In this document: in pieces, positions 36,470 to 44,715 of the stretch | How the letters are laid out: every line of letters starts with the position of its first letter | Numbering within the stretch: position 1 is the first letter of the stretch | Source: a virus | Strand: one strand, 5' to 3' | Virus record (IMG/VR): IMGVR_UViG_3300035211_000132 | Coordinates: 1 to 55,592 of that record | Length of the DNA: 55,592 nucleotides | Program-made: the position numbers and the translations under genes | Notes under the pieces: generated by a model | What the model was told of the DNA's origin: nothing | Databases searched by the model: none | Seen by the model: only the letters and a program-made list of their open reading frames with translations

Positions 36470-36886
36470 TCAAACCGGCTCCACCGCGTCGCCCAGCGAC
36501 CGCGCGTCGTCCTCGGAGATGTCGATCTCGGTTCCGGGCTGGTGGTGGGTCCGATCCTTCAGGACACTGCCAGGGCCCCGCACACGGTAGCGACCCGCCT
36601 TGCGCTTCTCCGCTGGGACAGGCTTGGGTGGAGGTTCCCCAAGAGCCACTGCGGCACCGAGTTTCTCTGCCTCTTCCTTGGTGAGCTCGAGAAGCTCCCC
36701 AGGTGGCAAAGGCTTCCCACCGATGAGGACCGAGCCGGGTCCAACAACATGGTAGATGTCGGTCTTCACCTTGGACTCGGTGACATTGGTGGTGACGGTC
36801 TCACTTGAGACCGGTTCGCTCGCGGCGGTCGGGGAACTCTTGGAGTCCGTCCGACCGCCATCCCTATTGCTACGCCCCGCTGCCAT
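36470..36886 (-). CDS. Mu gp35-like protein with duplicated domain
   Basis: The 138-residue protein has a disordered Ser/Thr-rich N terminus and two copies of a short domain: VVGPGSVLIGGKPLPPGELL near residue 50 and RVRGPGSVLKDRTHHQPGTE near 100, each followed by an acidic helix (TKEEAEKLGAAV, SEDDARSLGDAV). The small domain resembles Mu gp35/FluMu-type proteins next to capsid genes. The duplication is unusual. Confidence 0.65.
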   Translation of the reverse strand: MAAGRSNRDGGRTDSKSSPTAASEPVSSETVTTNVTESKVKTDIYHVVGPGSVLIGGKPLPPGELLELTKEEAEKLGAAVALGEPPPKPVPAEKRKAGRYRVRGPGSVLKDRTHHQPGTEIDISEDDARSLGDAVEPV

Positions 36887-36896
36887 GGCTCACCGA

Positions 36897-38030
36897 TCAG
36901 GTGTTGATGACCGTGGTGTAGAGGTAGCCGCAGGACGCCGAGACGACCTTGTGTGAGTCGGCGTGCGCGACCTTCGAAATGAACTCGCCCCATCCGCCAG
37001 AGTCCGGGTTGAAGAACTCAGTCTCCGCGAACGGTTCCTGCAGTGTGATGCCGAAGCACGCCTGCTTGATCGCCGGCATCTGCGAGACGCGGACAACGCC
37101 GAACACGGTGTCCGTCCAGCATCGGCTGTAGCTGGCAGTTGCGCCGCGGAGCGACGTGTTCAGCCGAGCCCTGCCCACATACAGGTCGTCGAGGTCCAGC
37201 CATGCCGCCACTTGCTGCCGCGAGAGCAGCGGATCGCCGGTTGCCCGGTACTTGTACATGTCGAGCGCGGCTGGGTGCCGGCGCAGCACGTTCCAAGCGG
37301 CGACGCCGCAGAACCCAACGGTTCGGTTGAGGCTGCTGCCAAGGAGCAGCGTATCCTTCGCCGTTGCGACGGCGCCGGTTGGGTCGCCTCCACCAGCAGC
37401 GTTCCAGCGATCACCCGCAGCGATTGCCGAGGTGTTCGAGCCGTAGTTGCTGGACGTGCAAGCAGCAGTGGCGATACGACTTTCCTGGCGAGCCAGAAGC
37501 GCGTCCATCACCGATGCCAGCGGGTCGAGCAGCAACCTAACGACGTTGTCCATCGCCGCCTGCGTGCGAGCATCGACTCGATCCTCGAGCGCATGCGGGT
37601 TCATGGTGGCGGAGTCCTTGGTCAGGCCCGCGCTCACTTGGTTGACGCTGCCGTCGGTTCCGATGGTGTCGTCGGGAGCGGTCAGCGCAGTCTCAGCGCT
37701 CTCCACCCAGTATTCCGCGGCGCCGGTTCCAGCCGCCACCGGGACACGAGGCATGACCTCCAGCCCGACATACTCGTCGTTCGCGTACTTGACCGCGAAC
37801 TCCTGCAGTACAGGGGTGGTCTGGACGTCGCCGACCGTGAGGGCCTTCATGACCGCTTCTGGACTGACCTTGCCGGACTTGCGAGCCGCCATGAACTTCA
37901 GCGCCTCGTTCATCTCTGACAGGTCCTTCGCCACCTCGGAGGGGACGCTGGACGGATTGTTGAGCGCCTTGAGCAGACGCTCTCGGTAGGCCTTGAATTC
38001 CTTGCCGCGGGGGGTCTCATTGAGTGCCAT
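36897..38030 (-). CDS. Major capsid protein
   Basis: The 377-residue protein lies after the decoration-protein gene. It has the length and pattern of HK97-fold capsid proteins: a helical N-terminal arm (SEVAKDLSEMNEALKFMAAR), a central domain with TMNPHALEDRVDARTQAAMD, and a C-terminal part rich in strands and Trp (TDTVFGVVRVSQMPAIKQA). The N-terminal about 60 residues may be removed by the protease at 39.7 kb. Confidence 0.8.
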   Translation of the reverse strand: MALNETPRGKEFKAYRERLLKALNNPSSVPSEVAKDLSEMNEALKFMAARKSGKVSPEAVMKALTVGDVQTTPVLQEFAVKYANDEYVGLEVMPRVPVAAGTGAAEYWVESAETALTAPDDTIGTDGSVNQVSAGLTKDSATMNPHALEDRVDARTQAAMDNVVRLLLDPLASVMDALLARQESRIATAACTSSNYGSNTSAIAAGDRWNAAGGGDPTGAVATAKDTLLLGSSLNRTVGFCGVAAWNVLRRHPAALDMYKYRATGDPLLSRQQVAAWLDLDDLYVGRARLNTSLRGATASYSRCWTDTVFGVVRVSQMPAIKQACFGITLQEPFAETEFFNPDSGGWGEFISKVAHADSHKVVSASCGYLYTTVINT

Positions 38031-38060
38031 TTTCTGGTTCTCCTTATTCTGTTCCGCGAC

Positions 38061-38513
38061 TTACGAAGCCGTGACGGAGACGCACCCGGCGCCCAGGTTG
38101 ACGAGAGGGAGTTCGCCGGCCGCGGTCGCTGTTTCCTCGACCTGGCCAATCACGTTGCAAAGCGCCGTTCCGGCACCGAGCGTTACGTCCACCGCTCCGC
38201 CGCTACCTGGACAGCACATGCCTCCAGCGGTGAGTCCGGCTGCAGTCGATCGGACCGGGATCGCGCAAGGCGAACCGCGCTTCACCACGGTGACTCGCTC
38301 ACCAGCCGTCGCCGTCCATGGGCGCGTGTCGGTGGGAAGAATGTCTTCGTTCACGTAGGCGATGCCGATGTACAGGTCGTCATCGGAATCGCACTCGACA
38401 ATCGCCGTGCCTGACAGCATGACTGCCATGCCCTGGCGAACTTCGTTGCTGGTAGCGACCAAGTAGGTGCGCTTGTAGGCCGCAGGGATGTTGTACCCTT
38501 CCTGAAGAGACAT
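38061..38513 (-). CDS. DUF2190-like capsid decoration protein
   Basis: The 150-residue protein is beta-rich and low in charge (RQGMAVMLSGTAIVECDSDD, then IGIAYVNEDILPTD, GERVTVVKRGSPCAIPVR). This fits DUF2190-type decoration proteins that cap the capsid surface, next to the capsid gene. Confidence 0.65.
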   Translation of the reverse strand: MSLQEGYNIPAAYKRTYLVATSNEVRQGMAVMLSGTAIVECDSDDDLYIGIAYVNEDILPTDTRPWTATAGERVTVVKRGSPCAIPVRSTAAGLTAGGMCCPGSGGAVDVTLGAGTALCNVIGQVEETATAAGELPLVNLGAGCVSVTAS

Positions 38514-38548
38514 CAGTAGGCTCCTGTGTGTTGGTTGTTAGATGGCCT

Positions 38549-39031
38549 TCAGCTGGCCTGGTTGAGGTACTCGCTGGTGGCCTTTCCAGAGCCGTCAGCA
38601 ACGGTCGGATCGGGGAGCGTCGACTTGGTCGTGTCCTCCGGAATCTTGGTCTTGCCGGTGGAGAGGTCGGCGCGGCGCTCCATGCGCTCCGCGAACTTCT
38701 CCTTGCCGTAGGACTTGCGGTCCTCGCGCATGTCGTCGATCTCGCTGGCGTGGAACTTCTTCCCAACCAGAGCCTTGAGTTCGGCTTCGATCGCCTCGCT
38801 CTCGAAGGTGTCGCGCTCAGCAGTCAGAGTCGCGATCGACTCTTGCGCCTTGGTGAGATCGGCCTTCACCGTGTCGCGCTCCTGCTCGGCAGAAGCGGCG
38901 CGCTCGGTTGCCTCGGTGGCCTTCGTCTCGTTCTGCTGCGCCAACTCCAGCGCGGCCTTCTCGTTGGTCTTGGATGCCTCGAGCTTCGCCTCGAGCTCCG
39001 CGACCTTTGCCTTGAACTCAGCTTCAGTCAT
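38549..39031 (-). CDS. Internal in-frame start giving a free scaffold
   Basis: An ATG at 39031 (MTEAEFKAKVAEL) is preceded by AGGAGA about ten bases upstream, in frame with the protease gene. It would yield a 160-residue coiled-coil scaffold in excess over the protease. This nested arrangement is known for lambda Nu3 and Mu gpZ. The evidence here is only the ribosome-binding site and the domain border. Confidence 0.45.
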   Translation of the reverse strand: MTEAEFKAKVAELEAKLEASKTNEKAALELAQQNETKATEATERAASAEQERDTVKADLTKAQESIATLTAERDTFESEAIEAELKALVGKKFHASEIDDMREDRKSYGKEKFAERMERRADLSTGKTKIPEDTTKSTLPDPTVADGSGKATSEYLNQAS

Positions 39032-39736
39032 GTCGCTTGTCTCCTGGCCGCTCGCGGCCTGTGAATCGTCGTCGCTCTCGAATTCGAGCGAGCGTTGTGC
39101 GCACTCTGCGGCGCGCTTTTCGAGGTATTCGCGGCGCGCTTCGCGGTCCTCTTCCGAGGAGTTCGCGACGGCGTTCGCATTCGCTCCGATCGGGCAGATC
39201 GAGAACTCGAACAACTCGTTCTTGCTGAGGATGTAGACATCGGCGTCGTCGTGGGTTTCGCGCCTGACATCGTGTGGGAAGAAGCCCACGGAACCGGCTT
39301 TCAGAAACCCGCTACTGACAAGCGCCCAAATCGCCTCGATGCGCTTGCCGTCGTCACCCATCTTCTGCGTGACGGACTCTGGAACGAACTCAACCTTTCC
39401 GATCAGGCGATACCCCGAGGACTTATTCCCCTTCTTCTTCAGTGTGTCGTAGATGATTCGCCCGACGGGAAACGTGTCTCCTGGTTTCAGGCCGCTGCCA
39501 CCGAGGAACCCCGCGCCGGTTTGCCTGTTGTGCGAATAGAGGACGGTCGGGTTGTTCTTGAACCGATCGAGGATCCATTCCTGTTCTACGATCTCGCCGT
39601 AGCTGTCGATTGAGTCGTCGCTGAGCACATAGTCGACGGTCCTGGACTCCTCGTCGATCGACAGAACATGAGCATCCGACCAAGAGCGTTCTAGCCTCTC
39701 GCTTCGAACGTCGTCGCGATTCGTTCGTACCGTCAT
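38549..39736 (-). CDS. Prohead protease with C-terminal scaffold
   Basis: The 395-residue protein has two parts. Residues 1-200 are an HK97-type prohead protease (SRTVDYVLSDDSIDSYGEIV, SHNRQ with the likely catalytic His, then VSSGFLKAGSVGFFP with the likely Ser). Residues about 236-330 are a long coiled coil (SDMTEAEFKAKVAELEAKL, then ERAASAEQERDTVKADLTKA) typical of scaffolds. An internal start at 39031 could give the scaffold alone. The protease trims the capsid and scaffold after assembly. Confidence 0.8.
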   Translation of the reverse strand: MTVRTNRDDVRSERLERSWSDAHVLSIDEESRTVDYVLSDDSIDSYGEIVEQEWILDRFKNNPTVLYSHNRQTGAGFLGGSGLKPGDTFPVGRIIYDTLKKKGNKSSGYRLIGKVEFVPESVTQKMGDDGKRIEAIWALVSSGFLKAGSVGFFPHDVRRETHDDADVYILSKNELFEFSICPIGANANAVANSSEEDREARREYLEKRAAECAQRSLEFESDDDSQAASGQETSDMTEAEFKAKVAELEAKLEASKTNEKAALELAQQNETKATEATERAASAEQERDTVKADLTKAQESIATLTAERDTFESEAIEAELKALVGKKFHASEIDDMREDRKSYGKEKFAERMERRADLSTGKTKIPEDTTKSTLPDPTVADGSGKATSEYLNQAS

Positions 39737-39891
39737 CGTGTCACCACTGGCCGCGCTTCGCGGTCGATGTATCCGGGCTGGTGCCAGCGCTTCGCCTGTT
39801 TGGCGCTACGCGGCTTCTTTGACGTCTTCGCCGCTTCCGTCTCCGCCGCCTTCTGGCGAGGAGTCGCGTGGTTCGCAGAGTTCGTCTTCAT
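39733..39891 (-). CDS. 52-residue basic protein overlapping portal and protease genes
   Basis: The frame starts inside the 3' end of the portal gene (MKTNSANHATPRQKAAETEA) and ends in a TGA that overlaps the protease ATG (ATGA). It continues with AKQAKRWHQPGYIDREARPV. The protein is very basic and probably extended. The tight coupling to the protease start and good codon pattern argue for a real gene. Confidence 0.55.
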   Translation of the reverse strand: MKTNSANHATPRQKAAETEAAKTSKKPRSAKQAKRWHQPGYIDREARPVVTR

Positions 39892-41161
39892 CGGTAGGAT
39901 CCGGGCAGCCGATCTGATCTCGCACCCATCCCTGCGGGATTTTCACGCCGGCAGCGACGAGCAAGCTGACAACCTTGGCCATTATCTCGAGGTCGACACC
40001 GTCCTCGGTGTGGAACCTGAGAGTGCCGCGGCGCATTGAGTCGCCGTGGTTGAATGCGTAGTAGGGTTCGACCAGGCAGAGGTTGAGCGACTCCGCGATG
40101 CCGCGGGCGTCCCCCTCGTTGATCATGTGGAGAATGTTCTCGTGGATGTCACCGAGCGACCGGGCGCCTCGACTGCCTGCCTCGGTGGTGAGTGTCTGGC
40201 CGAGGACCGCCTTCGAAATCTCTTGGCCGAAGAACTCGCAGAGCTCACGGTGAACGCTCTGCAGATTCGATCCTGTGGACTTGGGCCACGAGACTTTCAG
40301 ATCGACTGTTTCCGGGTAGGCGGCCCCACCCGATGCGGTCAGCGCCTCGATCGCCTCCTCAGCGAACGCGCGATCCTTCCCGTCTGATCCCTTCTTGTAC
40401 TGGGCGAGCATCCAGGGCTTCCAGCCCATCTCGCCAGCAAGCGCCCAGTCCCTGACACCCCAGTTACGGTATACGAGATTCCAGACGATGGTGCGGGCCA
40501 GCCCCTCGCGGACTGCCACGTCACCATTTACGCGGGGGCGGAAACAGATGAAGTTTCCTGGACCGTACTCCTCGAACAGGTCGATCCCCTTCGACTCCGG
40601 ATCTTGGCCGGCCTCGACGAAGACGATCGATCCGTCGGTTCGCTTGAACCCGAAGCGGCGGCAGCTGATCGGTTTTGCCAGGATCGGAACTTCGCGCCCG
40701 GCGAGTTCTCCGGTCAGCTTGTATTCCCAAGCGATCTCCGCCCAGGCCCCGGTGGGGAAGAGATTACCTTCGCCGGCCAGATGTGCGAGCAGGACGTGCC
40801 AGCCACCGCAGGCGCGTAGCGCCTTCTCGCAGAGCAGCGCCTCGGCTTTCTCGTTCTCGTCGGCGTCCTCTGGCGGGTCGATCGACCACTTCAGACTGGC
40901 GAGAGAGAGCTCACGGACACCCAACACCGCTTGGGTGTGGCCGTCCTTTTGGCGCCCCTCGTGGACCAGATCGACGAGTCGAGCCGGTCGGCCCACGTCC
41001 GCCTCGCGAATGATGTTCGCGATCTGGTTGGGCATCAGCCCGCCGCCGATGCGGCTGAACTGGTTGTAGAGTTGGACTTCTGGGATCAGCAGAGCCCGCA
41101 GGGTGTTCGCGGCGCCTACCGCCACGCCTGCTGCGCGCTGTACGATGGAGAGAAAGCTCAC
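39806..41161 (-). CDS. Portal protein (Mu gp29/DUF935-like)
   Basis: The 451-residue protein fits DUF935 portals: an N-terminal helix (ADVGRPARLVDLVHEGRQKD), LSLASLKWSIDPPEDADENE, then GEMGWKPWMLAQYKKG and a helix with EFFGQEISKAVLGQTLTTEA near residue 310. Portal rings form the DNA entry vertex. It lies in the Mu order: terminase, then the 41.2-43 kb genes, then portal, then protease. Confidence 0.85.
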   Translation of the reverse strand: MSFLSIVQRAAGVAVGAANTLRALLIPEVQLYNQFSRIGGGLMPNQIANIIREADVGRPARLVDLVHEGRQKDGHTQAVLGVRELSLASLKWSIDPPEDADENEKAEALLCEKALRACGGWHVLLAHLAGEGNLFPTGAWAEIAWEYKLTGELAGREVPILAKPISCRRFGFKRTDGSIVFVEAGQDPESKGIDLFEEYGPGNFICFRPRVNGDVAVREGLARTIVWNLVYRNWGVRDWALAGEMGWKPWMLAQYKKGSDGKDRAFAEEAIEALTASGGAAYPETVDLKVSWPKSTGSNLQSVHRELCEFFGQEISKAVLGQTLTTEAGSRGARSLGDIHENILHMINEGDARGIAESLNLCLVEPYYAFNHGDSMRRGTLRFHTEDGVDLEIMAKVVSLLVAAGVKIPQGWVRDQIGCPDPTDEDELCEPRDSSPEGGGDGSGEDVKEAA

Positions 41162-41176
41162 GTATCCTCGCTGACG

Positions 41177-41788
41177 TCAGTCGAGGATCGCAACCCCAAC
41201 ATCGGTTGTGTCTGCGTAGATGCGGTACGGGCTGATTGGGGCGACCAGGTATGCCTGCACTGGGAAGTTGTCGGTGACACCGTCTGGCCACCCCACCTTC
41301 ACCGTTCCGGTGTCAACGGCCATGAACGGGAAGCGCTGGTCGACGAGATGCCGACGCGGGCACGCGATGCCGCTGAACCCAAGCTCCATCAGCCCGCCGC
41401 CACCCAGTTGAGCCGGGACGTAAACCGAGGTGAGCGTATCGAGCGGCGTTGTGCCGATGATGGTTTCGTTTCCGCCGGCCTGGGTTAGCAGGGTCTGCAC
41501 CGTTACTTCAACCCCGCCACGGGTGCCGGTCCAGATGATCGGGTCCGTGGTGTTGAAGGTCGCAGGGGATGCATTGGTGGTGACGCTCGGGTAGCGCGCC
41601 ACCTTCATCTTCAGGTCGGTGACGGGGCCCGGGTTGGCCAGCGCCCCGTCGAGCGTGGCAACGCTGTACGTAGTTGCCGATGTCGGAGACGCAAACGACG
41701 CCTTGAAAGCGTCCGTGTCAGCCAGGGCAGCCGCGGTCGCAAACGTCGTACTGCGCCTGAGCGCCAGCGCTAGGTCAACACCGTACAT
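41177..41788 (-). CDS. Hypothetical virion-region protein
   Basis: The 203-residue beta-rich protein (KMKVARYPSVTTNASPATFN, then TSVYVPAQLGGGGLMELGFS) sits between the portal gene and the 41799 gene. It has the character of a small virion domain. It follows the 41799 gene by 10 bases and is likely to be cotranscribed with it. No family is recognised. Confidence 0.6.
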   Translation of the reverse strand: MYGVDLALALRRSTTFATAAALADTDAFKASFASPTSATTYSVATLDGALANPGPVTDLKMKVARYPSVTTNASPATFNTTDPIIWTGTRGGVEVTVQTLLTQAGGNETIIGTTPLDTLTSVYVPAQLGGGGLMELGFSGIACPRRHLVDQRFPFMAVDTGTVKVGWPDGVTDNFPVQAYLVAPISPYRIYADTTDVGVAILD

Positions 41789-41798
41789 GGGTCACCGA

Positions 41799-42977
41799 TC
41801 AGGCGAGAACGTGGAACCAAACAGTGACGTCGAGCTCACCAGCATCCAAATCAGCTAGATCGTGGCTTCCGTCCGGGGTGAACGTGATAGTCAATTGTTC
41901 AGACGAAAAGCTGCCAACCGGGTGTACTCCGGCGGTGCTGAACGCTAGCTTCCCTGTCGCTGCCCCAGTGAAAACGTCGTGCCCGTCACCGATCGCATCA
42001 GCGTCAGTTCCGCCAACGTCGATGGTCACCGCCGTAGCTCCTCCACCACTGAACAGCGTAGTGATATCAACCTCGCTCGCTACCACTACAGCATTTGCTG
42101 GCAGAGCGGCTCCGATATTTAGAGCTTGTGCAACCCCATCAGACGATTCAGTGAGATCAGCCTGAGTAACGTTCAGCGTCCGCTTCTGGAAGATAGCGGC
42201 AGTGTTCGTGTTGATCAGCGCGCGGTTTTCCGCGAGCGCTGCCTCGACTGTCGTCCCAGTGATTAGCGTCCCGGAGTCTTCGATGCCGACCAGTGAAGCG
42301 CCCTCCCCATTGGAGGTAGACGCAAGCAGCGTCTGCAGCGCCGTCCCAGTCGTAGTCGTCGCGATAGCCGAGAAGGTCAGTGCGGTCGTGTTGAGTACGA
42401 TCGCGTCGTCCGTCGTGAGCATGAACAGGGTGTTCCCGTTCGCTGTACCCTCGTTTACAGTGATGAGGACTCCGGCGCGCATCTGGTCGCTCTGGGAGTG
42501 CGTAGATGCACGAACCATCGACCACTTTGCGTCGGCGGCTCCGATGCCGGTCAGTACGTAGAGACCGTTGTTGGCACCAGTGGACTCGTTCTTCACCAGC
42601 ACCAGCTCACCAACGGCAAGGTCGGTTAGGCCGTCGATGCCGGTGTCATTCAGCGCTGCGTTTGCGTCGGCTGTCAGCGTGTTGCTGGTTCGAGTATTGG
42701 CTGGTAGTGCAGCAGCAGTAGCGACGCGCACACGAATCAGCGCCGACGCCTCTCCGCGCACCAGCCACTTGCCGGACCCGCTCGAAGGGGACAGCCCATC
42801 AGAGGCAGTCGAGTCATCGTCGAACTGGAAGACCTTGCCTCCAGCTACTACCACCATTCCGTCCGCGCGATACGCTGGACCCAATGCCTGCAGCGCCGCC
42901 TCGGTGGCAAATGCTCCGCCAAATCGCTCAGAAACTTCTCGCGCCGCCGCGTCGCCGTACTTGAGTGCACCTGACAT
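41799..42977 (-). CDS. Fibre-like virion protein; gene next to the self-targeted site
   Basis: The 392-residue protein is Ala/Thr/Gly/Asn-rich and repetitive in style (TDLAVGELVLVKNESTGANN, then TALQTLLASTSNGEGASLV, ending with a beta domain of about 110 residues). It looks like a head or tail fibre. It is the first gene after the large terminase on the minus strand. Its ribosome-binding site (GAAGGAAACGACACC before the ATG) begins at the edge of a stretch identical to CRISPR spacer 1 (42988-43023). Interference there would block this gene and probably all structural genes below it. A homologue could not be named. Confidence 0.6.
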   Translation of the reverse strand: MSGALKYGDAAAREVSERFGGAFATEAALQALGPAYRADGMVVVAGGKVFQFDDDSTASDGLSPSSGSGKWLVRGEASALIRVRVATAAALPANTRTSNTLTADANAALNDTGIDGLTDLAVGELVLVKNESTGANNGLYVLTGIGAADAKWSMVRASTHSQSDQMRAGVLITVNEGTANGNTLFMLTTDDAIVLNTTALTFSAIATTTTGTALQTLLASTSNGEGASLVGIEDSGTLITGTTVEAALAENRALINTNTAAIFQKRTLNVTQADLTESSDGVAQALNIGAALPANAVVVASEVDITTLFSGGGATAVTIDVGGTDADAIGDGHDVFTGAATGKLAFSTAGVHPVGSFSSEQLTITFTPDGSHDLADLDAGELDVTVWFHVLA

Positions 42978-42987
42978 GGTGTCGTTT

Positions 42988-43023
42988 CCTTCGTTCGTTG
43001 AAAATACGAGCCGCCGCGCAGGC
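42988..43023 (-). other. Self-protospacer: 36/36 match to CRISPR spacer 1
   Basis: The minus strand here is identical over all 36 bases to spacer 1 (7824-7859). The site ends 11 bases before the ATG at 42977 and covers part of the hairpin at 43011-43025 and the start of the ribosome-binding region. On the crRNA-like strand the 5' flank is ACCCC, so the PAM position reads CCC. The T-rich PAM reported for characterised Cas12m effectors is absent. The 3' flank is AAACGACACC. Confidence 0.97.
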
Positions 43024-43025
43024 GG
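43011..43025 (-). promoter_or_regulatory. Hairpin in the leader of the 41799 gene
   Basis: CCGCC (43011-43015) pairs with GGCGG (43021-43025) around five bases. On the minus strand the stem is followed by CTCGTATTTT, which resembles a short intrinsic terminator after the terminase gene or an attenuator for the downstream genes. TATTTT could also serve as a weak -10 box. Most of the element lies inside the self-protospacer. Confidence 0.45.
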
Positions 43026-43119
43026 GGTGGGTGATGCGTGGACTCAGGTTGGAACGGCCGAGCCCACAGGAGAGCCGCTGGTCAGGGACCTGGGGAGGAG
43101 GATGGATGCAAGGAACGGA

Positions 43120-44715
43120 TCAGAATGGGGCGCGACCGTGACGGCCGGCCATGGATCTGCGAGCACGCATCGCGTCTGGCCCGAAGCGCGAATGCAGGCG
43201 CGTGTTGGCGATGAGGCGCTTGTTCGTCTCGGCGGCTCCGGAGTAGTCGACGGCGCCGCTTTCGCACGCCAGAGCCAACCCCATCGCGTTCGCATGGTCA
43301 GGGCTGCGCTTCAGGCGCTTCTTGATCGAGTCCTGTGACTCGACGCGGATCTTACCGGCTGGCGTGAGAGAGTACGTCGGCGCCACCAGTTCGCGCTCAA
43401 GCTCGTGGTTCGGCTCTAGTGCTGCCCCGTCAACCAGCCACTCCCGCAACATCCACCACATCTCGTCGCGGATTCGATCGAAGCGGTCCGTGTCGTTCGC
43501 AGACTGCGCTGAGTTGATCCCAACCACTGAGAGCCCGACTATGTCGCGCAACTCCTCGATCACACCATCGACGACGCCAGCGCCAAGCCCGCCCTCGTCG
43601 ATTCCAATCACGACCGGCTCGTTGCCTCGTCGCAACTCCTTGGCTGCACTGACGATCTCGCCCGTAACCTCGGTGGTCGGCGCCCCGTGGATCGTCCTGT
43701 GGGTCCCGCCGTAGTCGCCGCGTTTCCACGCGATTACGGTGTCATCGTCTCCGTAGCGCGCGATGTCGGCTCCGATGCAAAGCTTCCCGGATGCGGTTCC
43801 TGCCGGATCCAATGACGGGTCTTCGCGCCAGAGTTCCAGCGCTGCCTCGAGTGCGAAAAGCGGAACGACCACGTTGGGTCCGGACTTGGGGAAGTCGCCA
43901 CCAACACGGACGTCCCAGACGGGTTCCCCGGGCCCGCCGTACTCGCGCGCCATCTCCTCTGCCCAGATGGGCTCAGCGAGACCCGGTACCACAATCTCGC
44001 CAGCCAGGATGTTCGGCGACTCGAGGCTGGAGATATGAAGCAGCGCCCCTTCCTCGAACAGGTTCCGCTTGTCGTGGAACGAGTCGAAGAAGTGGCCGGT
44101 AGTAGTAGTCGGGTTCCCGGTCTCGACGAGCTTTCCGCCGCCGGCCAGGTTGCCCATGATGGCCTCGAAGACGGCGTCCTTCACGCCGCTGGCTTCGTCG
44201 ACCAGGTAGAGGACCTCCGGCGCCGAGATGCCCGAGAAGGAATCCGGGTCGTCAACGGTGAACCCGAGGATCTGCGAGCCGTTCGGAAGCAGGATGCCGG
44301 TGGATGGGTCCAGCGGGACGACTGGCAGCGCGTTGCCGCGCTGTGCCATGGAGCGGAGCTTCCTCACCTCGCGCCAGATCGTCTCCTTTACCTGCCGCGC
44401 TGTCGGATGAGTGGCAACGACTCGAACCCCCGGGCGAGTCAGTGCGAACCACCACGCGAGCAACGCGATCGAAAGAGTCTTGCCGGTCTTGTGACCGGAC
44501 CTGCACGCTACACGGCGAAACTTGGCGACCGCTCGGCAGAGGTCTGCCTGCTTCGTGTAGCCTTCGAACTCAAGACGGAGTCCAAAGAATTCCTTCGCGA
44601 AAGCAACTGGGTCGTTGCGGTATGACTCAATGGAGTCGGCCGTCCTCTTCTGCTTCCTGACCTTCCGCGCCGCCTCCGCCCAACGCGGCGACAATGCGAT
44701 CGAATGTTTCGTCAT
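43120..44715 (-). CDS. terL: Terminase large subunit
   Basis: The 531-residue protein has an ATPase domain with Walker A (CRSGHKTGKT) near residue 75 and Walker B (EVLYLVDEAS) near 170. A C-terminal RuvC-type nuclease domain follows (KLCIGADIARYGDDDTVIAW near 310; SPDHANAMGLA near 480). It drives packaging. It overlaps the small subunit gene by 89 bases. About 140 bases with the self-protospacer follow before the next gene. Confidence 0.9.
   Translation of the reverse strand: MTKHSIALSPRWAEAARKVRKQKRTADSIESYRNDPVAFAKEFFGLRLEFEGYTKQADLCRAVAKFRRVACRSGHKTGKTLSIALLAWWFALTRPGVRVVATHPTARQVKETIWREVRKLRSMAQRGNALPVVPLDPSTGILLPNGSQILGFTVDDPDSFSGISAPEVLYLVDEASGVKDAVFEAIMGNLAGGGKLVETGNPTTTTGHFFDSFHDKRNLFEEGALLHISSLESPNILAGEIVVPGLAEPIWAEEMAREYGGPGEPVWDVRVGGDFPKSGPNVVVPLFALEAALELWREDPSLDPAGTASGKLCIGADIARYGDDDTVIAWKRGDYGGTHRTIHGAPTTEVTGEIVSAAKELRRGNEPVVIGIDEGGLGAGVVDGVIEELRDIVGLSVVGINSAQSANDTDRFDRIRDEMWWMLREWLVDGAALEPNHELERELVAPTYSLTPAGKIRVESQDSIKKRLKRSPDHANAMGLALACESGAVDYSGAAETNKRLIANTRLHSRFGPDAMRARRSMAGRHGRAPF

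Noticed and set aside
41755-41778. Partial match of spacer 2 to AGCGCTAGGT-containing DNA
   Set aside because: Only about ten bases agree in a row and the rest does not. This is expected by chance in GC-rich DNA.
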